Origin: Stutzerimonas stutzeri
GTDB taxonomy: Bacteria; Pseudomonadota; Gammaproteobacteria; Pseudomonadales; Pseudomonadaceae
Assembly: GCF_038561965.1 (NCBI RefSeq)
Contig: NZ_CP139348.1
Coordinates: 4,588,001 to 4,652,000 of the forward strand
DNA: 64,000 bases
Direction of reading: 5' to 3'
Within the stretch, counting starts at the first letter, position 1. The number at the start of each line of letters is the position of its first letter. A model generated the notes under the pieces. It saw only the letters and a program-made list of their open reading frames with translations, ran no database searches and was not told the origin of the DNA. The translations under genes were made by a program, and so were the position numbers. This document shows positions 35,338 through 44,743 of the stretch, in pieces.

Positions 35338-37289
35338 TCCGCCCATGCGCCTGGCTGTTGGCGAGCTGCCTGGGTCTGGGCTCGGTCATCGCTCATGCCG
35401 ACCTGCGCCTGGTGCTCGATACGCGCGACCTGCAACCCGAGCAACGCGCCGCCAGCCAGGCGCTGCTGGACGAAGCCATCGCCGCCTTGCCGCCACGGCT
35501 GCTGCAGAGCCTCGACCGCGAGGTTCGCGTGCAGTGGCGCAACGACCTGCCAGAGCAAGCCTATGGACGCGCCGGTGGCAATCGCCTGGAACTCAATCGC
35601 CGCCTGCTGTCGGCACTGACCGACGGCAGCGCCGCCAGCGATAAGACCAATCGTCCCCACGGCACGGTACGCCGCGAGCTGCTCGCCACCGTCGTTCACG
35701 AAGTGGCGCATCTCTATGACCGTGCTCGCCTGTGGTCGCCCAGTCAGCACCTGCTGCAGGGCCAGTGCCGTCAGCGCGCCAGCAATCTCGGGCAGATTGG
35801 CCTGCCGGATCACTGCCGAGGGCAGATCGACCGCCGCTTCACCCTGAGCGACGATCCACGCTTGCTCGACCTGGCTGGCTGGCCGCAGCGCGTCGGCAAG
35901 CGCGGCCTGCGTGAGCTGGACAATGCTCAGCTAGCACGCAGCCCTGACCCTTACGAGCTGACCAGCCCGCTGGAATTCGTGGCGGTAAACCTTGAGTACT
36001 TCCTGCTCGATCCCAGTTACGCCTGTCGCCGCCCATCCCTGCATCGCTACTTGCGCGAGCACTTCGGCTGGGCGCCGGAACATGCTGCCGATTGCACAGA
36101 TGAATATCCGTTTCTGAATGCCGGCCGCGAGTTCGGCCGCACGCCACTGCTGAGCCTCGACCCCGCGCGCGTCTATGAAGTCGATTACCTGTTCGCCGAA
36201 GCCAACGACGCCTGGGTCAGCCGCTGGGGCCACAGCATGCTGCGCCTGGTGATCTGTGCACCGGGTCGCGAGCCCGGTCCTGATTGCCGACTGGATCTGG
36301 AGCATCATCTGGTGCTGTCATTTCGCGCCTTCGTCGATGACGTGCAGCTTTCCAGCTGGGACGGCCTGACCGGCGTCTATCCATCACGGCTGTTCATCCT
36401 GCCGCTGGGCCAGGTGATCGACGAATACACCAAGGTGGAGCTGCGCGGGCTGGCTTCGGTGCCGCTGAAGCTGCAGCGCAAGGAGATCCGCGCACTGGTC
36501 GAGCGCAGCGCCGAACTGCACTGGAGCTACGACGGCGACTACTATTTCCTGTCCAACAACTGCGCGGTAGAAACCCTCAAGCTGCTGCGCAGCGGCACGG
36601 CGCGCGACGAACTGATCACGCTGGATAGCATCATGCCCAACGGGCTGCTGGAAGTGCTGATCCACCGAGGCCTGGCCGACGCCAGTGTGCTCGACGATCC
36701 GCGTGAAGCGCTGCGTCTGGGCTATCGCTTCGACTCCTACCGCGACCGCTACCAAGCCATGTTCGCCGTCCTCAAGGAACGCCTCGGCCTCCCGCAACAG
36801 AGCGTTGAACAATGGCTGGAACTCAGCGCCGCCGAGCGCCAACCCTGGATCGACCGCGCCGACCTGCGCGCCGCCGCCGCCCTGCTACTGGTCGAACAGG
36901 CCGCCCTGCGCCGCCAGCTACTCCTTGCCCAGGACGAACTGAAGAACCGCTACCTCGGCGGCCGCGGCCGGGACGCCACGTTGAACAAAGCCGACGGCGC
37001 CTTGCAGGAAATCCTCGCCAACAGCGGCTACCTCAGCCGCCCGGCCGAACTGCTCGACGGCCAAGGCTACGGCTTGCCACAGCCCAGCGAATGGACCCGC
37101 CTGGAACGCGAAAGCGAACAACGCCAACTGCGCCTGAATCAACTGAGCGAGGAGCTGGACCAGGAAGTGCGTTTGCTACTGGGGGACGAGCGGCGGGAGG
37201 AGCTGGAGGCGACGGAGGTCAATCTGGCTCAGATCGGCAAGCATCTGCGCGGGTTGCACAAGGCTGGGGGTGGGTTGGAGTTGCCGTGA
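35334..37289 (+). CDS. DUF4105 large periplasmic/envelope protein with HEVAH motif
   Basis: A 651-residue protein starting at a GTG that overlaps the previous stop (GTGA), so it is coupled to DUF2388 copy 3. It has a signal peptide ending at VIAHA, then a region with H122-E-V-A-H126, the HExxH zinc-protease motif, and a DUF4105 domain from about residue 280 (VDYLFAEANDAWVSRWGHSMLRLVICAPGR ... YYFLSNNCAVETLKLL). The last 150 residues are charged and helical. DUF4105 is a proposed papain-like/NlpC-type fold: the WGH, N-C elements look like such an active site. The enzyme activity is untested. Confidence 0.8.
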   Translation: MIRPCAWLLASCLGLGSVIAHADLRLVLDTRDLQPEQRAASQALLDEAIAALPPRLLQSLDREVRVQWRNDLPEQAYGRAGGNRLELNRRLLSALTDGSAASDKTNRPHGTVRRELLATVVHEVAHLYDRARLWSPSQHLLQGQCRQRASNLGQIGLPDHCRGQIDRRFTLSDDPRLLDLAGWPQRVGKRGLRELDNAQLARSPDPYELTSPLEFVAVNLEYFLLDPSYACRRPSLHRYLREHFGWAPEHAADCTDEYPFLNAGREFGRTPLLSLDPARVYEVDYLFAEANDAWVSRWGHSMLRLVICAPGREPGPDCRLDLEHHLVLSFRAFVDDVQLSSWDGLTGVYPSRLFILPLGQVIDEYTKVELRGLASVPLKLQRKEIRALVERSAELHWSYDGDYYFLSNNCAVETLKLLRSGTARDELITLDSIMPNGLLEVLIHRGLADASVLDDPREALRLGYRFDSYRDRYQAMFAVLKERLGLPQQSVEQWLELSAAERQPWIDRADLRAAAALLLVEQAALRRQLLLAQDELKNRYLGGRGRDATLNKADGALQEILANSGYLSRPAELLDGQGYGLPQPSEWTRLERESEQRQLRLNQLSEELDQEVRLLLGDERREELEATEVNLAQIGKHLRGLHKAGGGLELP

Positions 37290-37443
37290 CAAGTTACGTT
37301 TCGGTAGTAATCCGATTAGCCAAACAACTCAATTGCAGTATTCGGACAACTATCTCTTGCGTCGGGTACGAGGGGTAGTTCACGCACCCAGGGACTGGTT
37401 GAGTGCTTCCTGAAGAAAGCAAAAGCAGTGTTGTATCCCGAAG

Positions 37444-38217
37444 CTAGAATTGCAGCACTGAGACTCTCTCTTCTTTTAGGGGGAGTTCTTTTAACCTCCC
37501 CCGGATGAAAGTGGCGTGTTTTTCGAAGTTGCGTTTGTCCGAGAAAATATAGAACGGCCAATCCACATATTCATTTGAGTGCGGGCTGAGCCAAGGTGAC
37601 TCAAGGCAAATTATGCTCTTAGACCGATCCAAAGTTATTTTTTTGAACTCGCTCCATTGGTATTCATACGTGTGGTGGCTCGTATGTAGTTCTTGAAATT
37701 TCTCTGAGTTAGCCATTGTTAAATAAAGCAATCCCATACCGCCAGGCCCAGCGAGCGCTATCCAAAATGCGGATGGATCAAGCGCAACAACGAATAGGAT
37801 GGCGATAGCTGCGATAACTGTTAACCATTTCAAGGCAACTATCCAGCCTTTACCTGGGGCTTTCCATTCGCAGACCTCAATCCCTGTTTCGGTCAGGCGA
37901 TAAGCAAATTTCGTTTTTTGGTGGGTTGTGCCATGCAGAGCCAAAAAGAAAACAGAAAGAAATATTGCACTCCAACCTAGCTTTTCGATTAAAGGAGAAT
38001 TGTCGTTCTTGAAAAACATCAAATAACAGGCACCTAGAGCGGCGGCCATCATGAACCAAAACATACCATTTGCGACGATTGTATTATAAGGCCTTGCCTT
38101 AATTCTCCATTCTAGCAACGCATGTTGATTTACGTGCTTCCACTGGTGGTGCTCTGGAAGCTCAATGGGTTGATTCCAGGGAAGAGTATGTAGGCATCTG
38201 TTCAAGATACTGCTCAT
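37444..38217 (-). CDS. candidate T6SS immunity protein (membrane, TsiV2-like position)
   Basis: A 257-residue protein with four hydrophobic segments: FWFMMAAALGACYLMFF, KLGWSAIFLSVFFLALHG, LKWLTVIAAIAILFVVAL and AFWIALAGPGGMGLLYLTM, between basic and acidic cytoplasmic parts. Its DNA is visibly more AT-rich than the neighbouring genes. It starts six bases after the VasX-like effector stop. A multi-pass membrane immunity partner is what protects against a pore-forming effector, so the assignment is by position and topology, not by recognised family. Confidence 0.65.
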   Translation of the reverse strand: MSSILNRCLHTLPWNQPIELPEHHQWKHVNQHALLEWRIKARPYNTIVANGMFWFMMAAALGACYLMFFKNDNSPLIEKLGWSAIFLSVFFLALHGTTHQKTKFAYRLTETGIEVCEWKAPGKGWIVALKWLTVIAAIAILFVVALDPSAFWIALAGPGGMGLLYLTMANSEKFQELHTSHHTYEYQWSEFKKITLDRSKSIICLESPWLSPHSNEYVDWPFYIFSDKRNFEKHATFIRGRLKELPLKEERVSVLQF

Positions 38218-38223
38218 AAGCAA

Positions 38224-41200
38224 TCATTTACTCGCATGAGGCGCCTGCAAGGGGAGCCAGCGGGTACTTTGTGAAGAGAGCACCATATCGGTATTGGGTT
38301 CCTTGCTGAAAGCATCTCTCTTCAGATCCGCCTCGGAGGATGAGGCGCCTATATCCATGCGGAACATGTAGCCCCGACCGTTGGCGCTTTCCAGGATCTG
38401 CTCCGGGTAGCGAACTTCCAATTCCAGCACGGGGGGGCGCTGGTAGGCGATCCAGGTTTGCCATAGGCGATGCTGTGTGTCCTTGGGGTAGAGGGTGTCG
38501 CCGGGCAGCGGCCCATTGGGACGCTGTGCGGGCGGTTGGCCAAATTGGTCGATGGGCGCCCAGTGGCCTTCGAGGAACTGGTCGTAGAACCTGTCTGCCA
38601 TGCCTTGCATCAGGCTATCGGAAAACCAGCCGCTGTCGACCATGGCCGGTTTCAGCTTGACGGCTGTTCCCGCCAGTTCGGACGGCAGCAGGAGCTGTAG
38701 CCAGAAGCCGGTATAGACGCGGGGGCCACGGCCATAATAAGGCAAGGTGGAGGCGCGAGCTGCCAGACTGGGGCGTAGGCAGATTTCCTTCAGGGTACGC
38801 AGTTCTTCTTTGTGATGCTCGTCGCTATGCGTCCAAGTGGGGGATTTACCCCAACTGCTGCGGTACAGCCAGAGCCGCAGACCCTCACGTTTGTACTGAT
38901 TGGCGACCATGCTGGAGATTAGGTAGATCACGCCGAGCAGCGCGATGATGATGGTCACCGGATTGGACATGACCCAGGCAAAACCGAACCAGAAGCCCAA
39001 TGCGCTGCCGACTAACTGGACACCTGCGACTGTTGACATAAGGCCTAGAGTGATTTGCTTCGTACGCAGCGCGTAGCCTTCTCCAGCGCTTGTGGCCTTA
39101 TCGATATCATTGGAAACCTGCCAAGCCTCCACTCCCGCAGCGATAGCGCCGAATGCCGCCATGCCCATGGTGCGTAACACCAGTTTACGAGCCAAGACCG
39201 AAAATTCTGCGCTTCCAGCTTTCAGCCAAGTGCTGACGCCTGCTTTCGCCAGCTGTGTTGTTCGTGTTCTGAGTGCCCCTTGCATACTGGCCCACTTGTT
39301 CCACGCCGGTACTGTCCAGAGCGCCATCAGTGCATTGGCGGAATAGGCGGCGTTAGCCCCGACCGTGCGCAGCTCATCCTCACTGAAAATGCCGTCATTG
39401 TGTGCCTTATCCAGGCTGTTGATGAAGTTCCAAACGTTCAGCCCTGCGACCAGTACGGGCAGGCTGCCGCCGAGTTCCTGGTTCATCCACTGACGACTGC
39501 GGGCAGCGTAACCTGCCGAACTTTTTGCTTTGAGCTGCAACTGATCTAGCAGCTCTGATTGGCCCAGTGTCGTGAGCCACAGGTTCACTTGGCGAGTTTG
39601 TACGCTAGTGATCTTTGTTTCGGTGACGACGCTGCCGATTACCTCATTAGGCCTTCGCAGGTTCAGCGTCTCGCGCTTTTGTTCCAGCCCGAGCAACTGT
39701 ATGCGCGCTGAGCGTTTGTCAGGGCCTTTACCTGGTAGAGAGAGAGTGCGTTGCAGACCCTTGATGCTCTGTTCTAGCTGGGCAATCTGCATTTGCCATT
39801 TACGGTTCTTCTTCGCGAAGTCAGTATCCAGAATCAAACGCGTCTGCGTGGAGATTTCCGTAGAAACCAGGACCTGAGTGACGCTGAAGGCGAAGATTCG
39901 AACCTTGGGCGCAAATTTCGTGCTTAACGCAGGTAGCAGAACAAAGGCCATCAGGTTCCAGCTGTCCTTGGCTTTTTGTCCCACCACTGCACGCAAGGTC
40001 TCGAAGGCACGCTTGCCGGGTTCGGAAAGGCTCTTGTAAAGGCTGCTGCCTTGCACACTCGGCAGATCGAGTACCGATTTCACCTCGCTGGCCCGGCTGA
40101 CTTCGCTGGTGGCATCGGAAAGCACGCCGTGGGCCTGCCCGCTGCCGTCGCCCTGCCGCCCTTGGTCGTCGATGGTGCCGTAGGTGGTGAAGTTGGCGGA
40201 GATCTTGTCGATCAGTGCGGAAAGCTCAGCGCTGAAATTGAATAGTGCCAGGCCTGCCAGCGTAGTGGGTTTGCCGTACTGCTCGCACAGCCATTTCTTA
40301 CCCGTATCGCTCGCCCCCAACTGTTCATACAGGTTGGCCATGGTGTCCAGCAGGTCGGTCGATTGCTGCGGGTGGCAGGGGTCATAGAAAACCTCTTCCG
40401 CTTTCGGGCTGAGGCTTTTCAGCCAGGTGAGCAGGTCGCTTTCGCTGCGTTGGAGGTGGGCATTGAGGCGCTCTATTTCATCGGAGCGCTCTTGCAGATA
40501 ACTCCAGGTCTCATCGAAGCGAACGTCCTCGCGCCAAATCTTTTTCTGCTGCCATTCTTCTACCAGGGCGCGCCATTTTGGCCCCGAAGGTGGGGTGCCC
40601 CAATTTGTGCGGAACTGCTGTTGAGTCCGCTGCACCTGCAGCGATTTAAGTGTCAGGGTCGCATCACTGCCGCTGTGATTGAGAAGCTGCGCTTCGCTAT
40701 CGAGCAGGTTGTGAGCATCCTTGATGAAAGCTTGCCTGCGGCTTGGGTTGGCTGATACCGATTTGGGGATGAAAGGGTCTAGCTTGACGCCGCAAAGTCC
40801 CTGAATGACCGTAGCGCTATTGATCTTGTTGGCGTGCTGTTTGTCTGCTGCTACCAGTTCCAACCAGCGGCCCTGTAGATTCATGGCCAGATCGTCGACG
40901 ATGGCCATGGGGTCGTCCAGAGCAATGAAGAGGGCGCTGTCCTGATCGGGCACGCTGCCGAGTATGAGAGCCTGGTCTATCGGCGGCTTGCAGGGGCGGG
41001 ACGTATCGTCTTTATTCGCCGCTACCAGACAGCTCTTGAACGTCGGGGCTTCCCCTCCTGCCAGGATATCGGCGACCGCACTGCCTATTTCGCGGATAGC
41101 CGCGGCATGTGCCGCCTGCATCTGGGTGCAGTATTGCGGCAAGTTCAGTGCGCGCATCCAGCGCTTTTGCTCCTGGGGGTTGCTGCGCATTTTTTCGCAT

Positions 41201-41661
41201 AGGCGCCAGGTCCACTGCACGGGGGAGTAGGCGATCAGCAGGCGGCTTCGTTTCGGGTACAGCAGATAGGGTTTGCTGGCACCGGGATTGTTTCGTTCAT
41301 CTTTGCCCAATTGCGCACCACCCCACTGATGGCGAATGAATTGGTGGCCCTTGACCTGATACTCGTGAAGCATGCGATCCGTTTCATCCCACACGTATAG
41401 CCAACCATCACGGAGTTGACGCAAGGTATAGCTGCGCGTCTTGAGCTTCGGTAGATGACCGGTGTTCCAGCCGTTGGGTAGCGGATTTTGGCCCTGGGCG
41501 CTGCCGCGGGCCGGTGACTCGTCAATTGCATAGCGAACGGGGTGGATTGCAATTTCGCCCGCTTTTAATGGGCATTGGCCACTCGCATTCGCCGGCTTGT
41601 TTTCAAAGGCCTGATTGCGTTTGGCTTGCTGCAAGGTTTTGTCGGAGGTTGTCGTGCTCAT
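38224..41661 (-). CDS. T6SS effector, VasX-like (pore-forming candidate)
   Basis: A 1145-residue protein. Its N-terminus (CPLKAGEIAIHPVRYAIDES, then LKTRSYTLRQLRDGWLYVWDE) matches the toxin-VasX N-terminal region. The middle is long and helical. Hydrophobic segments cluster at about residues 780-915 (RTMGMAAFGAIAAGVEAW; TLGLMSTVAGVQLVGSALGFWFGFAWVMS; TIIIALLGVIYLISSMVA), as in colicin-like pore formers. It is preceded by vgrG and a DUF4123 adaptor and followed by a membrane protein, the V. cholerae vasX order. Pore formation is inference. Confidence 0.85.
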   Translation of the reverse strand: MSTTTSDKTLQQAKRNQAFENKPANASGQCPLKAGEIAIHPVRYAIDESPARGSAQGQNPLPNGWNTGHLPKLKTRSYTLRQLRDGWLYVWDETDRMLHEYQVKGHQFIRHQWGGAQLGKDERNNPGASKPYLLYPKRSRLLIAYSPVQWTWRLCEKMRSNPQEQKRWMRALNLPQYCTQMQAAHAAAIREIGSAVADILAGGEAPTFKSCLVAANKDDTSRPCKPPIDQALILGSVPDQDSALFIALDDPMAIVDDLAMNLQGRWLELVAADKQHANKINSATVIQGLCGVKLDPFIPKSVSANPSRRQAFIKDAHNLLDSEAQLLNHSGSDATLTLKSLQVQRTQQQFRTNWGTPPSGPKWRALVEEWQQKKIWREDVRFDETWSYLQERSDEIERLNAHLQRSESDLLTWLKSLSPKAEEVFYDPCHPQQSTDLLDTMANLYEQLGASDTGKKWLCEQYGKPTTLAGLALFNFSAELSALIDKISANFTTYGTIDDQGRQGDGSGQAHGVLSDATSEVSRASEVKSVLDLPSVQGSSLYKSLSEPGKRAFETLRAVVGQKAKDSWNLMAFVLLPALSTKFAPKVRIFAFSVTQVLVSTEISTQTRLILDTDFAKKNRKWQMQIAQLEQSIKGLQRTLSLPGKGPDKRSARIQLLGLEQKRETLNLRRPNEVIGSVVTETKITSVQTRQVNLWLTTLGQSELLDQLQLKAKSSAGYAARSRQWMNQELGGSLPVLVAGLNVWNFINSLDKAHNDGIFSEDELRTVGANAAYSANALMALWTVPAWNKWASMQGALRTRTTQLAKAGVSTWLKAGSAEFSVLARKLVLRTMGMAAFGAIAAGVEAWQVSNDIDKATSAGEGYALRTKQITLGLMSTVAGVQLVGSALGFWFGFAWVMSNPVTIIIALLGVIYLISSMVANQYKREGLRLWLYRSSWGKSPTWTHSDEHHKEELRTLKEICLRPSLAARASTLPYYGRGPRVYTGFWLQLLLPSELAGTAVKLKPAMVDSGWFSDSLMQGMADRFYDQFLEGHWAPIDQFGQPPAQRPNGPLPGDTLYPKDTQHRLWQTWIAYQRPPVLELEVRYPEQILESANGRGYMFRMDIGASSSEADLKRDAFSKEPNTDMVLSSQSTRWLPLQAPHASK

Positions 41662-41675
41662 GGAGATCCGTTCCT

Positions 41676-42524
41676 TTAGCCGGCAAGGCAGTCTTCATCC
41701 AGGGCTTGAATACGCCGCTCTGGCGGTAGTTTCTGGGCGTCTGCGGTCTCGGCTAACCAGGCCTGGTAAGGGCTGTCGGAGCGTGTAGCGAAGTCATCGC
41801 CCCAGCAGGCGCAGCGCTCGAGCCAGACCGCAATGCTCCGCTCGTTGACCAGTCCCCAGCCTTCGGCATCAAGCAGGCGTTGCTCCAGCCATTGGCCTCG
41901 CTCCTGTTCGCCAAGTCCGGAGAGGGTTTGGGGGTAGTCTTCGATCAACCAACCGTATAGCCGCTCCTTGAAGCTTCGCCGATAGGCCTGTTCGAGCGCC
42001 TGAACCTGATCATCGGCGAGATGGTTGAGCTTGCCCTCCGTCCTGGGGCTGTTGGGTTGTGAGCGATAGGACTGCCATTCGACTGCACGCGAGGGAGCCC
42101 AGCGGGGCGGGGGTAGGGATACGAGCCATTCGCTGATGGGGCCCAGAAGACTTTGATAAGCGGATGGGGGGTAGCTATTCAGCCAATAAGAGGTCACCAG
42201 CGGATCCGCGAAACGGAAGAGGCTGTAGCTGCCTAGATTGTCTGTGATGGTGATGAACTCGCTCAGGTGATCGGCGACATCGTTCAGTGCTGCCGAGCTT
42301 TGTAGCCTGCTGGCCTGACGCTGAAGAGAGGGGCTGCTTCGCCATTCACCCAGTAAGGACGAATGGCTGTCCAGTCCAACCAGAATTGGGCCGAGCTCTT
42401 TGACGTCATCCCAGCGGGTGCCGTTGTAGAGAGGGATGACCTCAATAGGCTCGCCTGCCCCATAAAGCCATTGCAGAGCGTCCTGACGAAGCACTCCATC
42501 GACGAGCAGAAAGTCGCGGCTCAT
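41676..42524 (-). CDS. DUF4123 T6SS adaptor protein (VasW/Tap-like)
   Basis: A 282-residue DUF4123 protein; these adaptors load effectors on their VgrG. Visible family features are the N-terminal FLLVDGVLRQDALQWLYG and the LLGEWRSSPSLQRQASRLQS and YSLFRFADPLVTSYWLN segments, followed by a C-terminal arm of about 110 residues. The start at 42524 overlaps the vgrG stop (ATGA). It ends 14 bases before the effector start, so it is expected to carry that effector. Confidence 0.88.
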   Translation of the reverse strand: MSRDFLLVDGVLRQDALQWLYGAGEPIEVIPLYNGTRWDDVKELGPILVGLDSHSSLLGEWRSSPSLQRQASRLQSSAALNDVADHLSEFITITDNLGSYSLFRFADPLVTSYWLNSYPPSAYQSLLGPISEWLVSLPPPRWAPSRAVEWQSYRSQPNSPRTEGKLNHLADDQVQALEQAYRRSFKERLYGWLIEDYPQTLSGLGEQERGQWLEQRLLDAEGWGLVNERSIAVWLERCACWGDDFATRSDSPYQAWLAETADAQKLPPERRIQALDEDCLAG

Positions 42525-44560
42525 GCTTCGGCTTCCTGGTTGGCTCGCTCGCAGATTTCGCACCGTGGCGTCGCTCGTAACAGCGCCTGCCGCTGAGCAG
42601 GTACCAACAGCTCGCCCGCCTTGTCCGCATCCGCCGGCTTCACCTTCCCCGACAATATCGGCGCCGCACCCGAACCTTTCCCCGGATTTCCCCCCGAGTT
42701 CACCCTGATCAAAGGCCCGACCATGGTGATGCCGCTGGCATCGAGCTTGATAAAGCTGCCGCCAGCTTTGAAGGTCAGTTCGCTGCCCGCTTCGAGCACC
42801 ACCTTGAGGCCGCTGGAGAGGTGAATTTCATTGCCCGCCTCGATGAACTGCCCGGTGCCGATCTTCAGGTGCTGCCTGCTGCCGACAGTGAGGTGGTCGT
42901 TGGCGCGGATCTCGGTTTTGCGGTCAGCGTGGGTGGTGCGGTGTTCTTCGGCTTTGAATTCGCTGTAGCTGTTGGCTTGCACCGTGTCGTGGCGTTCGTG
43001 ACCGACGCGGATCTTCTGGTCGTGCTCGATGTTCTCGTCCCAGTCGCGCTGGGCGTGGACATAGATCTGCTCGGCGCCCTTGCGGTCTTCGATGCGCAGT
43101 TCGTTGTAACCGCCACCGCCTGGGGAGCTCAGGGTCTTGAACACCGTGCGAGTCTTGTTCGCCGGCAGGTCGTAGGGGACCTGGTGTTCCTTATGGTAGA
43201 GGCAGCCGGTGACCAAGGGCTGATCGGGGTCGCCTTCGAGGAAGGTCACCAGCACTTCCATGCCGACCCGCGGAATGGCGATGCCTCCGTAGCGGTCGCC
43301 GGCCCAGCTGGAGCTAACGCGCAGCCAGCAGCTGGTCTTGTCGTCGGCCTGGCCGTGGCGGTCCCAGTGGAACTGGACTTTGACGCGACCGTACTCATCG
43401 CAGTGGATTTCTTCGCCGGGAGGACCGGTGACCACGGCGGTCTGGCTGCCGAGAACCTTCGGCTTCGGATGCTTCAGAGCCGGGCGGAAGGGGATGTCCC
43501 AGGGGGTGGCGGTGAAGTGGTTGCGGTAGCCCTGAACGAAGCCGTCACCGCTATCGACATGGCTGGTGACTGATTCTTCCAACACCTGCGGTTGCTTGCC
43601 TTCGTGCAACACTTCGGTGAGCAGCCAGAGCTGGTTCCAGTCGGTGCGGGGGTGTTCGCCGAGCGGGAGGAAGTGCCCGCTCGCCAGTCGTGGCTGGTCG
43701 CTTTCGCCTTTGGCCAGCTCGTAGTCATGGCGGTGGCGTTCCAGAGCGCGTTGCGAGAGGTGCTTGCCGCGGGCGCGCTCAGTAAAGCGGCCGGGGTAAT
43801 CGTAGTCTTCGAGGTCGGGCTGGAAGTCCCTATGGAAGGCGGCCTCCATGGTCAGGCGCGGCTTCTCGAAATCGTAATCGCGGCGCGTGACGCGGCTGGT
43901 GCGGGTCTCCAGGCGCAGGCCGAAGCGTTTGATCACCGGCTGGTCGGCGACCAGGCCGCTGTCCTGCTGATAGGCGGTGGCGGCGAGCTTGGGAAAGACC
44001 GTCTGGTCGTCGCCAAAGACCAGCACATGGCCGGCCGCGCTGTGCTCGAAGTGGTAATGGATACCTTCTTCCTCGCACAAACGCTGGATGAAATGCAGGT
44101 CCGATTCGTCGTACTGAACGCAGTATTCACGCGCGGGGTAGATCACCGGGCCGAGCTGGAAGCGGTAGGCGTCGGCCTGGACGCCGTGCTCCTCAAGCAC
44201 CTGGGCGACGATCTGCGGCACGCTGAGGTACTGGAAGATGCGCTGGTTGGTGCGATGGGCGAGATACGCCAGCTGCGGCACGAGCGTGAGGCGGTAGCGG
44301 GTCAGGCGCTTGCCGGATTCACCCTGGGCGGCCTGATGCACCAGCCCATGAATACCGCTGCCATCCGGCGCGAAGGCGAGGAAAGCCGGGCGATGCAGCA
44401 GGCTTTCCAGATCCAGATCGGGGCGCTCGCTGACCAGTTCCAGGTCGAAGCGATAGGGCTGGCTGATGGCCTCGCGACCCTGGAATTCGAGCACCTTGAA
44501 GTCGTGCTCGACGCCTTCGAGGGAAAGCGTGAAGTGGGCCTGGTTGGCTGGGGCGAACAT
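42521..44560 (-). CDS. vgrG: T6SS spike protein VgrG (TssI)
   Basis: VgrG (679 residues) forms the trimeric spike on the Hcp tube. It has the gp27-like start (HFTLSLEGVEHDFKVLEFQGREAISQPYRFDLELVS), the gp5-like OB region (DEYGRVKVQFHWDRHGQADDKTSCWLRVSSSWAG), and the repeat region for the beta-prism. The short C-terminal extension ends with a CEIC pair and no enzyme domain, so cargo is carried by the neighbouring DUF4123 protein. It starts 183 bases after hcp. Confidence 0.95.
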   Translation of the reverse strand: MFAPANQAHFTLSLEGVEHDFKVLEFQGREAISQPYRFDLELVSERPDLDLESLLHRPAFLAFAPDGSGIHGLVHQAAQGESGKRLTRYRLTLVPQLAYLAHRTNQRIFQYLSVPQIVAQVLEEHGVQADAYRFQLGPVIYPAREYCVQYDESDLHFIQRLCEEEGIHYHFEHSAAGHVLVFGDDQTVFPKLAATAYQQDSGLVADQPVIKRFGLRLETRTSRVTRRDYDFEKPRLTMEAAFHRDFQPDLEDYDYPGRFTERARGKHLSQRALERHRHDYELAKGESDQPRLASGHFLPLGEHPRTDWNQLWLLTEVLHEGKQPQVLEESVTSHVDSGDGFVQGYRNHFTATPWDIPFRPALKHPKPKVLGSQTAVVTGPPGEEIHCDEYGRVKVQFHWDRHGQADDKTSCWLRVSSSWAGDRYGGIAIPRVGMEVLVTFLEGDPDQPLVTGCLYHKEHQVPYDLPANKTRTVFKTLSSPGGGGYNELRIEDRKGAEQIYVHAQRDWDENIEHDQKIRVGHERHDTVQANSYSEFKAEEHRTTHADRKTEIRANDHLTVGSRQHLKIGTGQFIEAGNEIHLSSGLKVVLEAGSELTFKAGGSFIKLDASGITMVGPLIRVNSGGNPGKGSGAAPILSGKVKPADADKAGELLVPAQRQALLRATPRCEICERANQEAEA

Positions 44561-44702
44561 CCATGTTCCTCCTGTTCAGTCCATGTATCAGCGCATGGGC
44601 GCTTGCGGAGCCTCGATGTAACACAGGCCAGCCGCTCTGGAATGCTCGGTTTCGGCATTCCGCAACGGCAGTCCGGGGTTTTGCACAATGCTTCGTAAAA
44701 GA

Positions 44703-44728
44703 CTTCGGCCAGGCTCGCCTGGCCGAAG
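44703..44728 (-). terminator. strong hairpin between hcp and vgrG
   Basis: CTTCGGCCAGG (44703-44713) pairs perfectly with CCTGGCCGAAG (44718-44728) with a CTCG loop. On the minus strand it is followed by TCTTTTAC. It lies 16 bases after the hcp stop, so it probably ends most hcp transcripts and lets a fraction read into vgrG. Confidence 0.7.
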
Positions 44729-44743
44729 CGGGACCGCGGCTGA

